From: ZLKRG46 sp032117915
GTDB taxonomy: Bacteria > Bacteroidota > Ignavibacteria > Kapaibacteriales > Kapaibacteriaceae
Length of the DNA stretch: 19,990 nt
Reading direction: 5' to 3'
NCBI GenBank assembly: GCA_032117915.1
Contig: JAULYI010000223.1
Location: forward strand, 1-19,990
In this document: positions 7,517 through 14,628 of the stretch, piece after piece
Layout of the letters: every line of letters starts with the position of its first letter
How positions within the stretch are numbered: the first letter of the stretch is position 1
Program-made: the position numbers and the translations under genes
The notes under the pieces: generated by a model
What the model saw: the letters and a program-made list of their open reading frames with translations, nothing else
The model's database searches: none
What the model was told of the DNA's origin: nothing

Positions 7517-8392
7517 ATGATGCGAGAGTATTTCTATGAGCTTTCCGATAGAGGCGTGCTGACGCTAGACGGCGTTGAGCATGCTGACCCGTGGTTTCTC
7601 GATGTATTCTATCGTAGGCTTGCTCCATCGGCGAATCCACTCTATCCTGAGTTTGGCTACGTGGCGCGCTGTGGCGATGAAATGAACTACGTTCGACCGG
7701 CAGATACGCCGATCGTGTACACCCGATTTGACGGCCAGTTCCTAGGCTATGCGGCAAGCCTGACCACACGATTCCAGCCTGCTCAGCTTGCCTATGGTGC
7801 CAACGGCGTGCTATACCATGCCGCCCCCGTGGGTGTCTATGCCCGCCTGCAGCCCAGTGTCGCAACATCGGTTGCACAGCATGTGGAACCATGGGGGCCG
7901 CTCTTCGCATATAGCGATGAGAGCACTCCGTCTCCGGTACCGCTAAGCCCCCTTGATGACGACCGCTACACTGTCATTCGTCCACGGGCCGGGAACATGT
8001 GCGTTGGCTGTGGCGCTGCTAATCCTTCATCATTGCAGCTGAGTTTCGTGCATGATCACGAGGATGACCGCGTAAAGACGTGGCTTACGCCGGACGCGCG
8101 GATGCACGGCTCACTGCAGTCCGTGCACGGTGGCTATGTGTCGCTCCTGCTCGATGAAACAATGGGGAAATGTCTGAGCTCTAAGGACGTCAAGGCACCT
8201 ACGGCTTCACTGAAGGTGAACTTCCGTAAACCGATGCTTGTTCACCAGCCGTATCGGATTGAAGCGTGGCTCGAGGAAACACGGGGAAGAAAGAACTTCC
8301 TTCGAGGGGAGGTCCGGGACCCGCACGATGAGTCACTCATCGCAGAAGCACATGCGTTGTTCATCACGTTGCGTACACCACCCACTGCATGA
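7517..8392 (+). CDS. UPF0598 (DUF4505) domain fused to a PaaI-like hotdog thioesterase
   Basis: A 291-aa two-domain protein. Residues 1 to about 135 resemble the UPF0598/DUF4505 family (human C8orf82): REYFYELSDRGVLTLDG, FLDVFYRRLAP, the CGDEMNYVRPADTPIVYTR stretch, FQPAQLAYGANGVLYHAAP and a closing PWGPLFAY. That family has no established function. After a linker rich in Pro and Asp, residues about 160-288 form a hotdog-fold acyl-CoA thioesterase-like domain. It begins with the CVGCGAANPSSLQL cysteine pair (C162, C165) and carries the active-site motif VHGGYVSLLLDE (H204, D213/E214). Substrate is unknown. The gene starts 76 nt after argS, with no strong ribosome site (a GGAG about 13 nt upstream), and overlaps the metallophosphoesterase gene by 4 nt. 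The family assignment rests on remembered sequence patterns and was not searched. Confidence 0.82.
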   Translation: MMREYFYELSDRGVLTLDGVEHADPWFLDVFYRRLAPSANPLYPEFGYVARCGDEMNYVRPADTPIVYTRFDGQFLGYAASLTTRFQPAQLAYGANGVLYHAAPVGVYARLQPSVATSVAQHVEPWGPLFAYSDESTPSPVPLSPLDDDRYTVIRPRAGNMCVGCGAANPSSLQLSFVHDHEDDRVKTWLTPDARMHGSLQSVHGGYVSLLLDETMGKCLSSKDVKAPTASLKVNFRKPMLVHQPYRIEAWLEETRGRKNFLRGEVRDPHDESLIAEAHALFITLRTPPTA

Positions 8393-9651
8393 AAGAACAA
8401 CCGAACATCATCGCCTTCTCCATCTGGTTAGGCGTGTTCTTGATGGTGCTCGAAACATACGTCCTTGGTCATTGGACCCGGTTTGTCCGCCGCCACTCTA
8501 TGAATCGATGGTGGTATAAGACACTCTGGATCGTATCTGCTGCCATGTTTGCCCTGTACTGGTACGTCGTGTACCGACGCCACTTCTTCCGCATGGATGG
8601 GGTCGACGTTATACTGACGGGGCTATTCTCCCTGTGGACGCTACCAAAGCTGGGGATTGCCATTGTCCTGATCGTGAAGGACCTCCTTCGCGTGGTCAAG
8701 CGTATCGGCGCCGTTGTGATGCGACGGTTCAGAACCGTCGATGATGCCGTGGCTGTGACGAATCCCGAAGATGCTGCGGTGATCTCGCGGAGGCAGTTCT
8801 TTGGCAAGGCCGGCTGGTCCATGGCCTCCGTGCCGTACGTGATGGTTGGCAACGGTATGTATCGCACGCTGTACGATTTCAAGGTCTACGAACACGACGT
8901 CGTCGTACCCAACCTTCCGCGAGCGTTCGAAGGGATGCGGTTGGCGCAGATCAGCGATATCCACGCAGGGTCATTCCCTGATCACAAGCCGTTCGAAGAG
9001 GTGCGGCGTATCCTGGACATGCACAAGCCCGATGCGATCACGATCACCGGAGATTTCATCAATGCGAAGCCGTCGGAGCTAACCGTGATCGAGCGAGATC
9101 TGGCAAGGCTTCGTGCTCCGGAAGGTGTGTTTGCGTCGCTGGGCAATCATGACCACTACAATACCGATGCCGAACACTCAGCACTCATCAAGGCAATCAG
9201 GGAGCGAGGCATTGACCTGTTGGTGAACGAGCGTCGCGTCCTGCAGGCCGGCTCTGATCGTTTGATCATTGCAGGTACGGATAACACGGGATTCAAGCAG
9301 CGATTTGCGCGCCTTGAGCAGGCGCTGGGCGATGCCACAACGGAGGATGCGGTGGTCCTGCTGGCACACGACCCGACGTTCTGGGAACGCGAAGTTGTCG
9401 GAAGTCCTGTCGGACTGATGCTGTCCGGTCATACCCACGGCGGACAGGTCGGCGTACAGCTCATGGGCTTCGAATGGAGTCCGGCACAGTACGTGTACCG
9501 GCAGTGGGCCGGTCTCTACGCCATCGGCGATCAGCATCTGTACGTCAATCGCGGCATCGGCACCGTTGGTCCGCCGATGCGCATCGGCATTCCACCCGAG
9601 ATCACGATCCTTACGCTGCGACGTCAAGCTGTAGACAGCGGACTGGCGTAA
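8389..9651 (+). CDS. Membrane-anchored metallophosphoesterase (YkuE/YaeI-like)
   Basis: A 420-aa protein. The first 115 residues hold about three hydrophobic segments (roughly 6-27, 44-62 and 73-97). A cytoplasmic-looking linker and an SRRQFF twin-arginine-like motif (133-138) follow, leading into a short hydrophobic patch. The catalytic calcineurin-like domain starts near residue 180 with all five metal motifs: D190-x-H192, GD at 221-222, GNHD at 252-255, H327 and GHTH at 347-350. Members of this group hydrolyse phosphodiester bonds, and E. coli YaeI acts on UDP-sugar-type lipids. The substrate here is unknown. The ATG overlaps the stop of the thioesterase fusion gene (ATGA at 8389), so the two are probably coupled. 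The next gene is convergent after 15 nt. Confidence 0.92.
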   Translation: MKEQPNIIAFSIWLGVFLMVLETYVLGHWTRFVRRHSMNRWWYKTLWIVSAAMFALYWYVVYRRHFFRMDGVDVILTGLFSLWTLPKLGIAIVLIVKDLLRVVKRIGAVVMRRFRTVDDAVAVTNPEDAAVISRRQFFGKAGWSMASVPYVMVGNGMYRTLYDFKVYEHDVVVPNLPRAFEGMRLAQISDIHAGSFPDHKPFEEVRRILDMHKPDAITITGDFINAKPSELTVIERDLARLRAPEGVFASLGNHDHYNTDAEHSALIKAIRERGIDLLVNERRVLQAGSDRLIIAGTDNTGFKQRFARLEQALGDATTEDAVVLLAHDPTFWEREVVGSPVGLMLSGHTHGGQVGVQLMGFEWSPAQYVYRQWAGLYAIGDQHLYVNRGIGTVGPPMRIGIPPEITILTLRRQAVDSGLA

Positions 9652-9666
9652 GCCTCGGGCCGGCTG

Positions 9667-10140
9667 TTACCGGATCAGTGCGTTGACCACCCAGTACGAT
9701 GCACCGGTGATCAGGCCGAAGATGACACTGACGAGAAGGAGTTTGCCAGCACGCATATCATCCCGACGCTCAACGGTGTAGAACAGCACAAACGTCCACA
9801 CCACGTTGGCCAACACCGTTGCCATGAAGAGTCTCGACAGCTGGGGGCCGCCCTTGGTCAGGAGCATGGAACCTGCGAACACCGCGAGTCCTGCGGCAAT
9901 CGCAACGCTCCACCATACAAGTCGACGTAGCCACCACTTCCATTCGCTGAGCGGTGGTGGAAGGTGCCACAGAAAGATCGAGATTGGTCCGACGGCGTAC
10001 AACGCCCAATGACGGGTTTCAGACGCTAAGAACACCTGGACAGCGCCATACTGTAGCGCCGTCACGATTGATACCACAATGATGAACGCCAAATTCCGGG
10101 GTTCCAACGGCCCGGCATGCTTTACGGGAGGATACGTCAT
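9667..10140 (-). CDS. Small polytopic membrane protein of unknown function
   Basis: A 157-aa protein with about five hydrophobic segments (near residues 17-38, 44-60, 72-94, 101-121 and 131-153) and short basic loops such as RRDDMRAGK. I do not recognise a family. The start at 10140 was chosen because its ATG overlaps the stop of the amidohydrolase gene (ATGA, 10137-10140). The frame stays open upstream to 10326, but that part lies inside the amidohydrolase gene and encodes low-complexity Arg/Ser-rich sequence. It is the last gene of the four-gene minus-strand operon and converges with the metallophosphoesterase gene across 15 nt. A link to amino-acid or peptide handling is suggested only by its position. 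Confidence 0.75.
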   Translation of the reverse strand: MTYPPVKHAGPLEPRNLAFIIVVSIVTALQYGAVQVFLASETRHWALYAVGPISIFLWHLPPPLSEWKWWLRRLVWWSVAIAAGLAVFAGSMLLTKGGPQLSRLFMATVLANVVWTFVLFYTVERRDDMRAGKLLLVSVIFGLITGASYWVVNALIR

Positions 10141-11303
10141 GACGCTGGCAGGGCATTGTGGGCAACGGCAACCATAAGCGCTGCTCCGGTGATCATCGCA
10201 TCTTCGTCCGGTGCGAACTTCGGATTGTGCAGTCCTGGTATCCGATCTAGCGCAGCGGGCCGTGCTCCCAGCGTCCAGAAGCATGACGGTGCCACCTGCG
10301 TATAGAACGCGAAGTCCTCGGCCCACATCTTGGGTTCAAAGTCTGTCGTGGGCAATCCGACGGACGTAGCAACACTACGGGCAAAGGCCACGGCCTGCTC
10401 GTCGTTAACCAGCGGGGGATAGCCCTTGCGGATCTCGACGCGTGCTTCGCAGCCATGCAAACGAGCGTACGCCATGGACTGTTCTTCGATGAAGGCCCAT
10501 GCTTCTTCGCGCCATAGCTGGTTGAACGACCGCAGGGTACCCTTCATCTCGACAACGTCGGGGATGATGTTCGTGGCAGTGCCGCCGTGGATGCTGGTCA
10601 CGGTAATAACGCCGGCATCGAGCGGATTCTTGCGTTTGGTGATGAGCGTCTGCAGATGGTGTACCAGTCCCGTTGCGGCCATGATCGGGTCGCGACCCTG
10701 ATGTGGTTGCGCGGCATGAGCGCCAAAGCCGGTGATCGTCCAGTAGAGCTCGTCGGCGGCGGCCATCATGGGGCCGGCGACGAAGCCGAGCTCTCCGACG
10801 GGTGCGTCGGGGTAGACGTGCTGACCGAAGACCATCGACGGAACGGGGTCTTGGAGTGCGCCATCGGCGATCATCATGCTGGCGCCGCCGGGAGTGAGTT
10901 CCTCGCCCGGCTGGAAGAGCAGTTTCACGGTGCCGCCCAGCGAGGCCTCGTCTTCTTTGAGGATCTGCGCCGCCGCCAGCAGCATCGTCGTATGCATGTC
11001 GTGTCCGCAGGCATGCATCACACCCGGATGTTCCGAGGCATAGGGTAGTCCCGTCTCCTCCGTCATCGGTAGCGCATCGATGTCGGCCCGAAGGGCGACG
11101 CATCGATCGCCGCTGCCTATGTGAGCAACGACACCCGTGCCCGCCACCTGGCGGAACGGAATGCCAAGCTCGGCAAGGCGCTGCTGAATGAACGCTGACG
11201 TCTGATACTCCTGAAAGGAGAGCTCCGGATGCCTGTGCAGATGGCGTCGCGTTTCGACGAGACTCGGAAAGATGGCGCGGATGCGATCGATGGTGGATGT
11301 CAT
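10137..11303 (-). CDS. M20D family metallo-amidohydrolase
   Basis: A 388-aa di-metal amidohydrolase of the M20D group (hippurate hydrolase, N-acyl-amino-acid and N-acetyl-diaminopimelate deacetylases). Conserved points are the N-terminal RRHLHRHPELSF, LRADIDALPM, the metal-binding MHACGHDMH (96-104, with C99 and H101), the base/metal pair FQPGEE (E134/E135), H162, and the late GLHNPKF with His359. The fold includes a lid domain around 185-300 (TGFGAHAAQPHQG). It overlaps dapF by 4 nt upstream and the membrane protein by 4 nt downstream. Position beside dapF makes N-acetyl-LL-diaminopimelate deacetylase (DapL-like naming aside, the Bacillus YkuR role) a reasonable hypothesis. General N-acyl amino-acid hydrolysis is equally possible from sequence alone. 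Confidence 0.92.
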   Translation of the reverse strand: MTSTIDRIRAIFPSLVETRRHLHRHPELSFQEYQTSAFIQQRLAELGIPFRQVAGTGVVAHIGSGDRCVALRADIDALPMTEETGLPYASEHPGVMHACGHDMHTTMLLAAAQILKEDEASLGGTVKLLFQPGEELTPGGASMMIADGALQDPVPSMVFGQHVYPDAPVGELGFVAGPMMAAADELYWTITGFGAHAAQPHQGRDPIMAATGLVHHLQTLITKRKNPLDAGVITVTSIHGGTATNIIPDVVEMKGTLRSFNQLWREEAWAFIEEQSMAYARLHGCEARVEIRKGYPPLVNDEQAVAFARSVATSVGLPTTDFEPKMWAEDFAFYTQVAPSCFWTLGARPAALDRIPGLHNPKFAPDEDAMITGAALMVAVAHNALPAS

Positions 11304-12124
11304 ACGTAGACTCGATTCGTCATGTCAACGGTGGTTGGGTCGGCATCTTCAAGGGCGTCGCCGCGAAGCGACATACCGGTCACGGTGGCGCCGTCATGGT
11401 GGATCGTCACCTCCAGGGCCCTGCCGCTAGGCGGAACAATATAGACAGCGTTTCCCTGACGGCCCTGCCGCCAGAGTGTCAGCGCCGTGCTGAGCGCACC
11501 GGTGCCGCAGGCACCCGTAATGGCTTCAACGCCACGTTCAAAGGTGGCAAGGTGGACGACGCCGCCAATGATCTGCACCATGTTCACATTCACGCCCCGA
11601 GGGAACCTCATGTGATGTCGCAAGGTGGCAGGGTTGAACGTCGCGGGATCCGCATCGACCACGGCGTGGTCGGAGTTGACGTCGACGTAATACACGGCAA
11701 CGTCGATGCCCTCCAGGGTTCCCACAGGAAAGGCCTCTTCGGCACGTGGAGCGGGGAAGTCCACTTCGATGGTATCGTCTTCGTGCAGCCGTACGGCATA
11801 GCGCTCACCGCTCAGTGTAAGCAAGATATCGGCATCGGGGTCGACGCGCATGCCACGGTCGATCGCAAAGCGGGTCACGGCGCGTGCACCGTTGCCGCAC
11901 ATCGCACCGTACGATCCGTCGGGGTTCAGGAAGTCAGCGCGCAGGCGGTTCATGCCCGTATCGCGCAAGACCAATACGCCTTCCGCCGCGGGGAGTCCGA
12001 GGGCTGAACGATCACAAAGTACCGGGGCCATTGACATCCAGGTATCCAGGTCGAACTCATGGAGTCGGTCGTCGATCATCACGAACGTATTGCCTGCTCC
12101 GGAGTAGTGCCACGCTTCCATCAT
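11300..12124 (-). CDS. dapF: Diaminopimelate epimerase
   Basis: A 274-aa enzyme that interconverts LL- and meso-diaminopimelate, supplying peptidoglycan and lysine synthesis. The two catalytic cysteines of this PLP-independent racemase are both present: Cys76 in MCGNGAR and Cys206 in ACGTGA. Other family features are the N-terminal SGAGNTFVMID, NPDGS before the first cysteine, and RFPRGVNVNMVQ. Position 13 is Thr where the family usually has Asp (GNDF), a small departure from the common pattern. The start is an ATG-ATG pair at 12124, overlapping the stop of the inositol monophosphatase-like gene by 4 nt. The gene ends overlapping the M20D amidohydrolase by 4 nt. Confidence 0.96.
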   Translation of the reverse strand: MMEAWHYSGAGNTFVMIDDRLHEFDLDTWMSMAPVLCDRSALGLPAAEGVLVLRDTGMNRLRADFLNPDGSYGAMCGNGARAVTRFAIDRGMRVDPDADILLTLSGERYAVRLHEDDTIEVDFPAPRAEEAFPVGTLEGIDVAVYYVDVNSDHAVVDADPATFNPATLRHHMRFPRGVNVNMVQIIGGVVHLATFERGVEAITGACGTGALSTALTLWRQGRQGNAVYIVPPSGRALEVTIHHDGATVTGMSLRGDALEDADPTTVDMTNRVYV

Positions 12125-12909
12125 GGCACGTCCTCCAGCAAGTGTACCAGTTCGTCGTGCATGTGACCATTCGTAGCAACAATACTGTCATGGGCCAGCA
12201 CGAAGGACCGCCCTCCGTAGTGCGTCACCATGCCGCCCGCCTCTTCCACAAGCAGCACACCTGCAGCCATATCCCAGGGGTGCAGGCGTACCTCCCAAAA
12301 TCCGTCGAAGCGCCCGGCAGCCAGATAGGCCAGATCAAGGGCCGCGCTCCCTAGTCTACGAATTGGAATACCACGGCGAACTACGGTCGAAAACTGGTCG
12401 ATACAGCGCTCGGGGTTGTCTTGTACGTTATATGGGAATCCCGTGACCAAGATCGAGTCATGCAGTGATGCGGTTGAAGAGGCATGCAGCCGCTTGCCGT
12501 TCAGCCATGCCCCCTCACCCCGAACGGCCCAAAAGGTCTCGTTGAGAAGGGGGTGGTGAATGACGCCGAGGACGATCGTGCCGTCTATCTGCAGAGCGAC
12601 GGAGACGCAGAAGATGGGAATGCCGTGGGCGAAGTTCACGGTACCGTCGAGTGGGTCGACGATCCACTGTGCTGCCGCATCGGCATTGGTTGCCCCTCCT
12701 TCTTCGCCAAGGAATCCGGAACCGGGCAGGATGGCAGCGAGCTGCTCTCGCAGCAGCGCTTCGCAGCGCACATCATACTCTGTGACTAAGTTATGGCGTC
12801 CCTCTTTACTGTTGATCGTAAACGAGCTTCCAAACCCGCCAGCAAGGATGCGTCCAGCGGCGTGGGTCGCCGAAATCACGTCGTCAAGCAACGCGCTGTA
12901 TGGTGTCAT
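12121..12909 (-). CDS. Inositol monophosphatase family protein (SuhB-like)
   Basis: A 262-aa Mg-dependent phosphatase of the inositol monophosphatase family. The metal-binding motifs are intact: NLVTEYDVRCE, FLGEEGG, the signature WIVDPLDGTVNFAHG and the C-terminal HPWDMAAGVLLVEEAGG. The family covers inositol phosphates, fructose-1,6-bisphosphate, 3'-phosphoadenosine phosphates and histidinol phosphate, so the substrate cannot be fixed from sequence. The ATG at 12909 is taken as the start; an in-frame GTG at 12921 adds only MQHQ and is possible. It is the first gene of the minus-strand operon with dapF, M20D amidohydrolase and a membrane protein. It is divergent from the polysaccharide export genes, with about 70 nt between starts. 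Confidence 0.93.
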   Translation of the reverse strand: MTPYSALLDDVISATHAAGRILAGGFGSSFTINSKEGRHNLVTEYDVRCEALLREQLAAILPGSGFLGEEGGATNADAAAQWIVDPLDGTVNFAHGIPIFCVSVALQIDGTIVLGVIHHPLLNETFWAVRGEGAWLNGKRLHASSTASLHDSILVTGFPYNVQDNPERCIDQFSTVVRRGIPIRRLGSAALDLAYLAAGRFDGFWEVRLHPWDMAAGVLLVEEAGGMVTHYGGRSFVLAHDSIVATNGHMHDELVHLLEDVP

Positions 12910-12968
12910 TTGGTGTTGCACGGGCGCAAACTACCGCGTAAGGCCATGAGTTGCCAAGCTCTTGTTCG

Positions 12969-12976
12969 TATCTTTG
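12969..12976 (+). promoter_or_regulatory. Candidate -7 box (TATCTTTG) for the polysaccharide export operon
   Basis: TATCTTTG exactly fits the Bacteroidota sigma-factor consensus TAnnTTTG. A TTG lies at 12951-12953, 15 nt upstream, a little short of the usual spacing. The box ends 3 nt before the ATG at 12980, so transcription would start at or next to the start codon and give an almost leaderless message. This fits the absence of a Shine-Dalgarno site. Confidence 0.35.
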
Positions 12977-12979
12977 ACC

Positions 12980-14626
12980 ATGCATCGTTTTGTGCTTTAT
13001 CTGTGCTTGGTCGTGGTGGGTTCCATAGCGGCGCAGGCTCAACTCAAGAATTTCACGCAGCCTCGGTACAAGCCGAACAAAGCCGGTGATTTCGACACTG
13101 TGGCGCGAATGAAGAGCGTGCAGTTCGCAGAGGAGTCGGCCGGCCTGCTCGAACGCGAGATTGACGCCTCGGCGTACATCGTCGGTCCGGGTGACGTACT
13201 GACGTTCAGCGTCTGGTCGACTGATGCTATCCACACGGATATTGCGGTCACGCCCGAAGGTCGCGTCATCCTGCCCGGTGCCGGTGTTGTTGATGTGCGG
13301 GGCATGACCCTTGCGAAAACACGCGAGACGCTGGTAGCAGAGGCCGCGAAGACGTATCGGTCACGATCCATTGACGTATCCCTGAAGCGTCTGCGCGAGT
13401 TCAAGGTGACTATCATGGGAGCTGTCCGCTCGCCGGCCATTATTGCCGCTACGGGAGCCGATCGGGTGTTCGATGTTATTCAGCGTGCCGGCGGCGTGCT
13501 TGATACAGGTTCCGTGCGTGGCATCTACTTGCTGCGTGATGGCGTTGATGAGCCCATCATCGTCGACCTGCAGCGCTACCTGTCGTTCGGTGATCGCAGC
13601 TCAAATCCTCTTGTCGAAGGTGGCGATCGACTGGTTGTGCCTCTGCGTAACGCAAAGACGACGATCGGGATCCGTGGTGAAGTGCCGCAGGCTGCTGAGT
13701 TTGACCATCTACCGTCGGACTCTCTTAGCACGCTGGTTCGATTTGGCGGAGGCTTTCTACCGTCGGCCAACCTTGATTCAGTGCAGGTTGTGCGAGTGAG
13801 CGAACAGGGAGGACGTCTTGAAGAGGTCATCACTGTTGATCTGTCGTCGTGGCGTGCGAAGCTGTTTAGTGGCCAGTCCCTGGACGGAGACATGCCACTG
13901 CGCACAGGCGACCGAGTATACGTGCGCGAGATCCCGCGCTGGCGGGAGCGGCATGAGGTCAAGATCCGCGGTGAGGTCAAGTATCCCGGCGAATATGCGA
14001 TCGAGCCAAACGCTACGCGGCTTACCGAGGTGATCGCTCGTGCCGGCGGCTTCTCGGAAAAGGCATCGCTCGAGGATGCCGTCATCATCCGAACGAAGGA
14101 AATGAATCTCGAGGACAAGGAGTATAAGCGCCTCGAAAAGCTTCCGCCCTCCGAAATGTCTGTCACCGAGCTGCAGTACTTCCGTACCAAAGCACGTGAA
14201 GTGCGCGGTGTGATCTCCGTGAACTTCACCGATCTCTTCAACAAGGGTGCGCTGCAGAATAATCCTGTCCTCCAGGATGGAGACAGCATCTACGTTCCGG
14301 AGCGCAATAACTACGTCAACGTCAGTGGCTCCGTCCGGAATCCCGGACGTATTGTGTTCAAGCCGGGACTGACGTATGAGCAGTACATCGATCTTGCCGG
14401 TGGTTATGGTTTCCGTGCCGACCGCGACGCGACGTTCGTTGTAAAGGTGAAAGGCGACCAGTTCCCGGCCGATAGCGAGAACTATACGCTTGAGCCGGGC
14501 GACAACATTTTGGTTCTCGACGAACCGGAGACGTTGGCCATCGATATTTTCACGAAGGCGCTGACGATCGCGACACAGCTGGTGACGATCATGGGCGTTG
14601 TCCTTACGATCGTCCGTTTGCAGTAA
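12980..14626 (+). CDS. Polysaccharide export protein with multiple SLBB domains (Wza-like)
   Basis: A 548-aa exported protein with a cleavable signal peptide (residues 1-20, cut after AQA). The poly-export domain (about 64-140, YIVGPGDVLTFSVW...EGRVILPGAG) is followed by four SLBB-type repeats near 143-187, 228-272, 327-371 and 445-489, each opening with a pattern like I-x-G-x-V-x-x-P-G. Such proteins form the outer-membrane or periplasmic channel for capsule or exopolysaccharide. There is no lipobox cysteine, unlike E. coli Wza. A hydrophobic C-terminal helix (about 526-546) could instead anchor it. The ATG at 12980 gives a clean signal peptide; an in-frame TTG at 12962 is less likely. Only 2 nt separate it from the Wzz-like gene. 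Confidence 0.93.
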   Translation: MHRFVLYLCLVVVGSIAAQAQLKNFTQPRYKPNKAGDFDTVARMKSVQFAEESAGLLEREIDASAYIVGPGDVLTFSVWSTDAIHTDIAVTPEGRVILPGAGVVDVRGMTLAKTRETLVAEAAKTYRSRSIDVSLKRLREFKVTIMGAVRSPAIIAATGADRVFDVIQRAGGVLDTGSVRGIYLLRDGVDEPIIVDLQRYLSFGDRSSNPLVEGGDRLVVPLRNAKTTIGIRGEVPQAAEFDHLPSDSLSTLVRFGGGFLPSANLDSVQVVRVSEQGGRLEEVITVDLSSWRAKLFSGQSLDGDMPLRTGDRVYVREIPRWRERHEVKIRGEVKYPGEYAIEPNATRLTEVIARAGGFSEKASLEDAVIIRTKEMNLEDKEYKRLEKLPPSEMSVTELQYFRTKAREVRGVISVNFTDLFNKGALQNNPVLQDGDSIYVPERNNYVNVSGSVRNPGRIVFKPGLTYEQYIDLAGGYGFRADRDATFVVKVKGDQFPADSENYTLEPGDNILVLDEPETLAIDIFTKALTIATQLVTIMGVVLTIVRLQ

Positions 14627-14628
14627 CC

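Noticed and set aside
9652..9666. Possible bidirectional terminator between the convergent metallophosphoesterase and membrane protein genes
   Set aside because: The 15-nt gap contains only an AGCC/GGCT four-base match with no T tract; too weak to call.
11297..12007. 236-aa plus-strand frame opposite dapF
   Set aside because: Antisense to a gene with both catalytic motifs intact; no recognisable domain.
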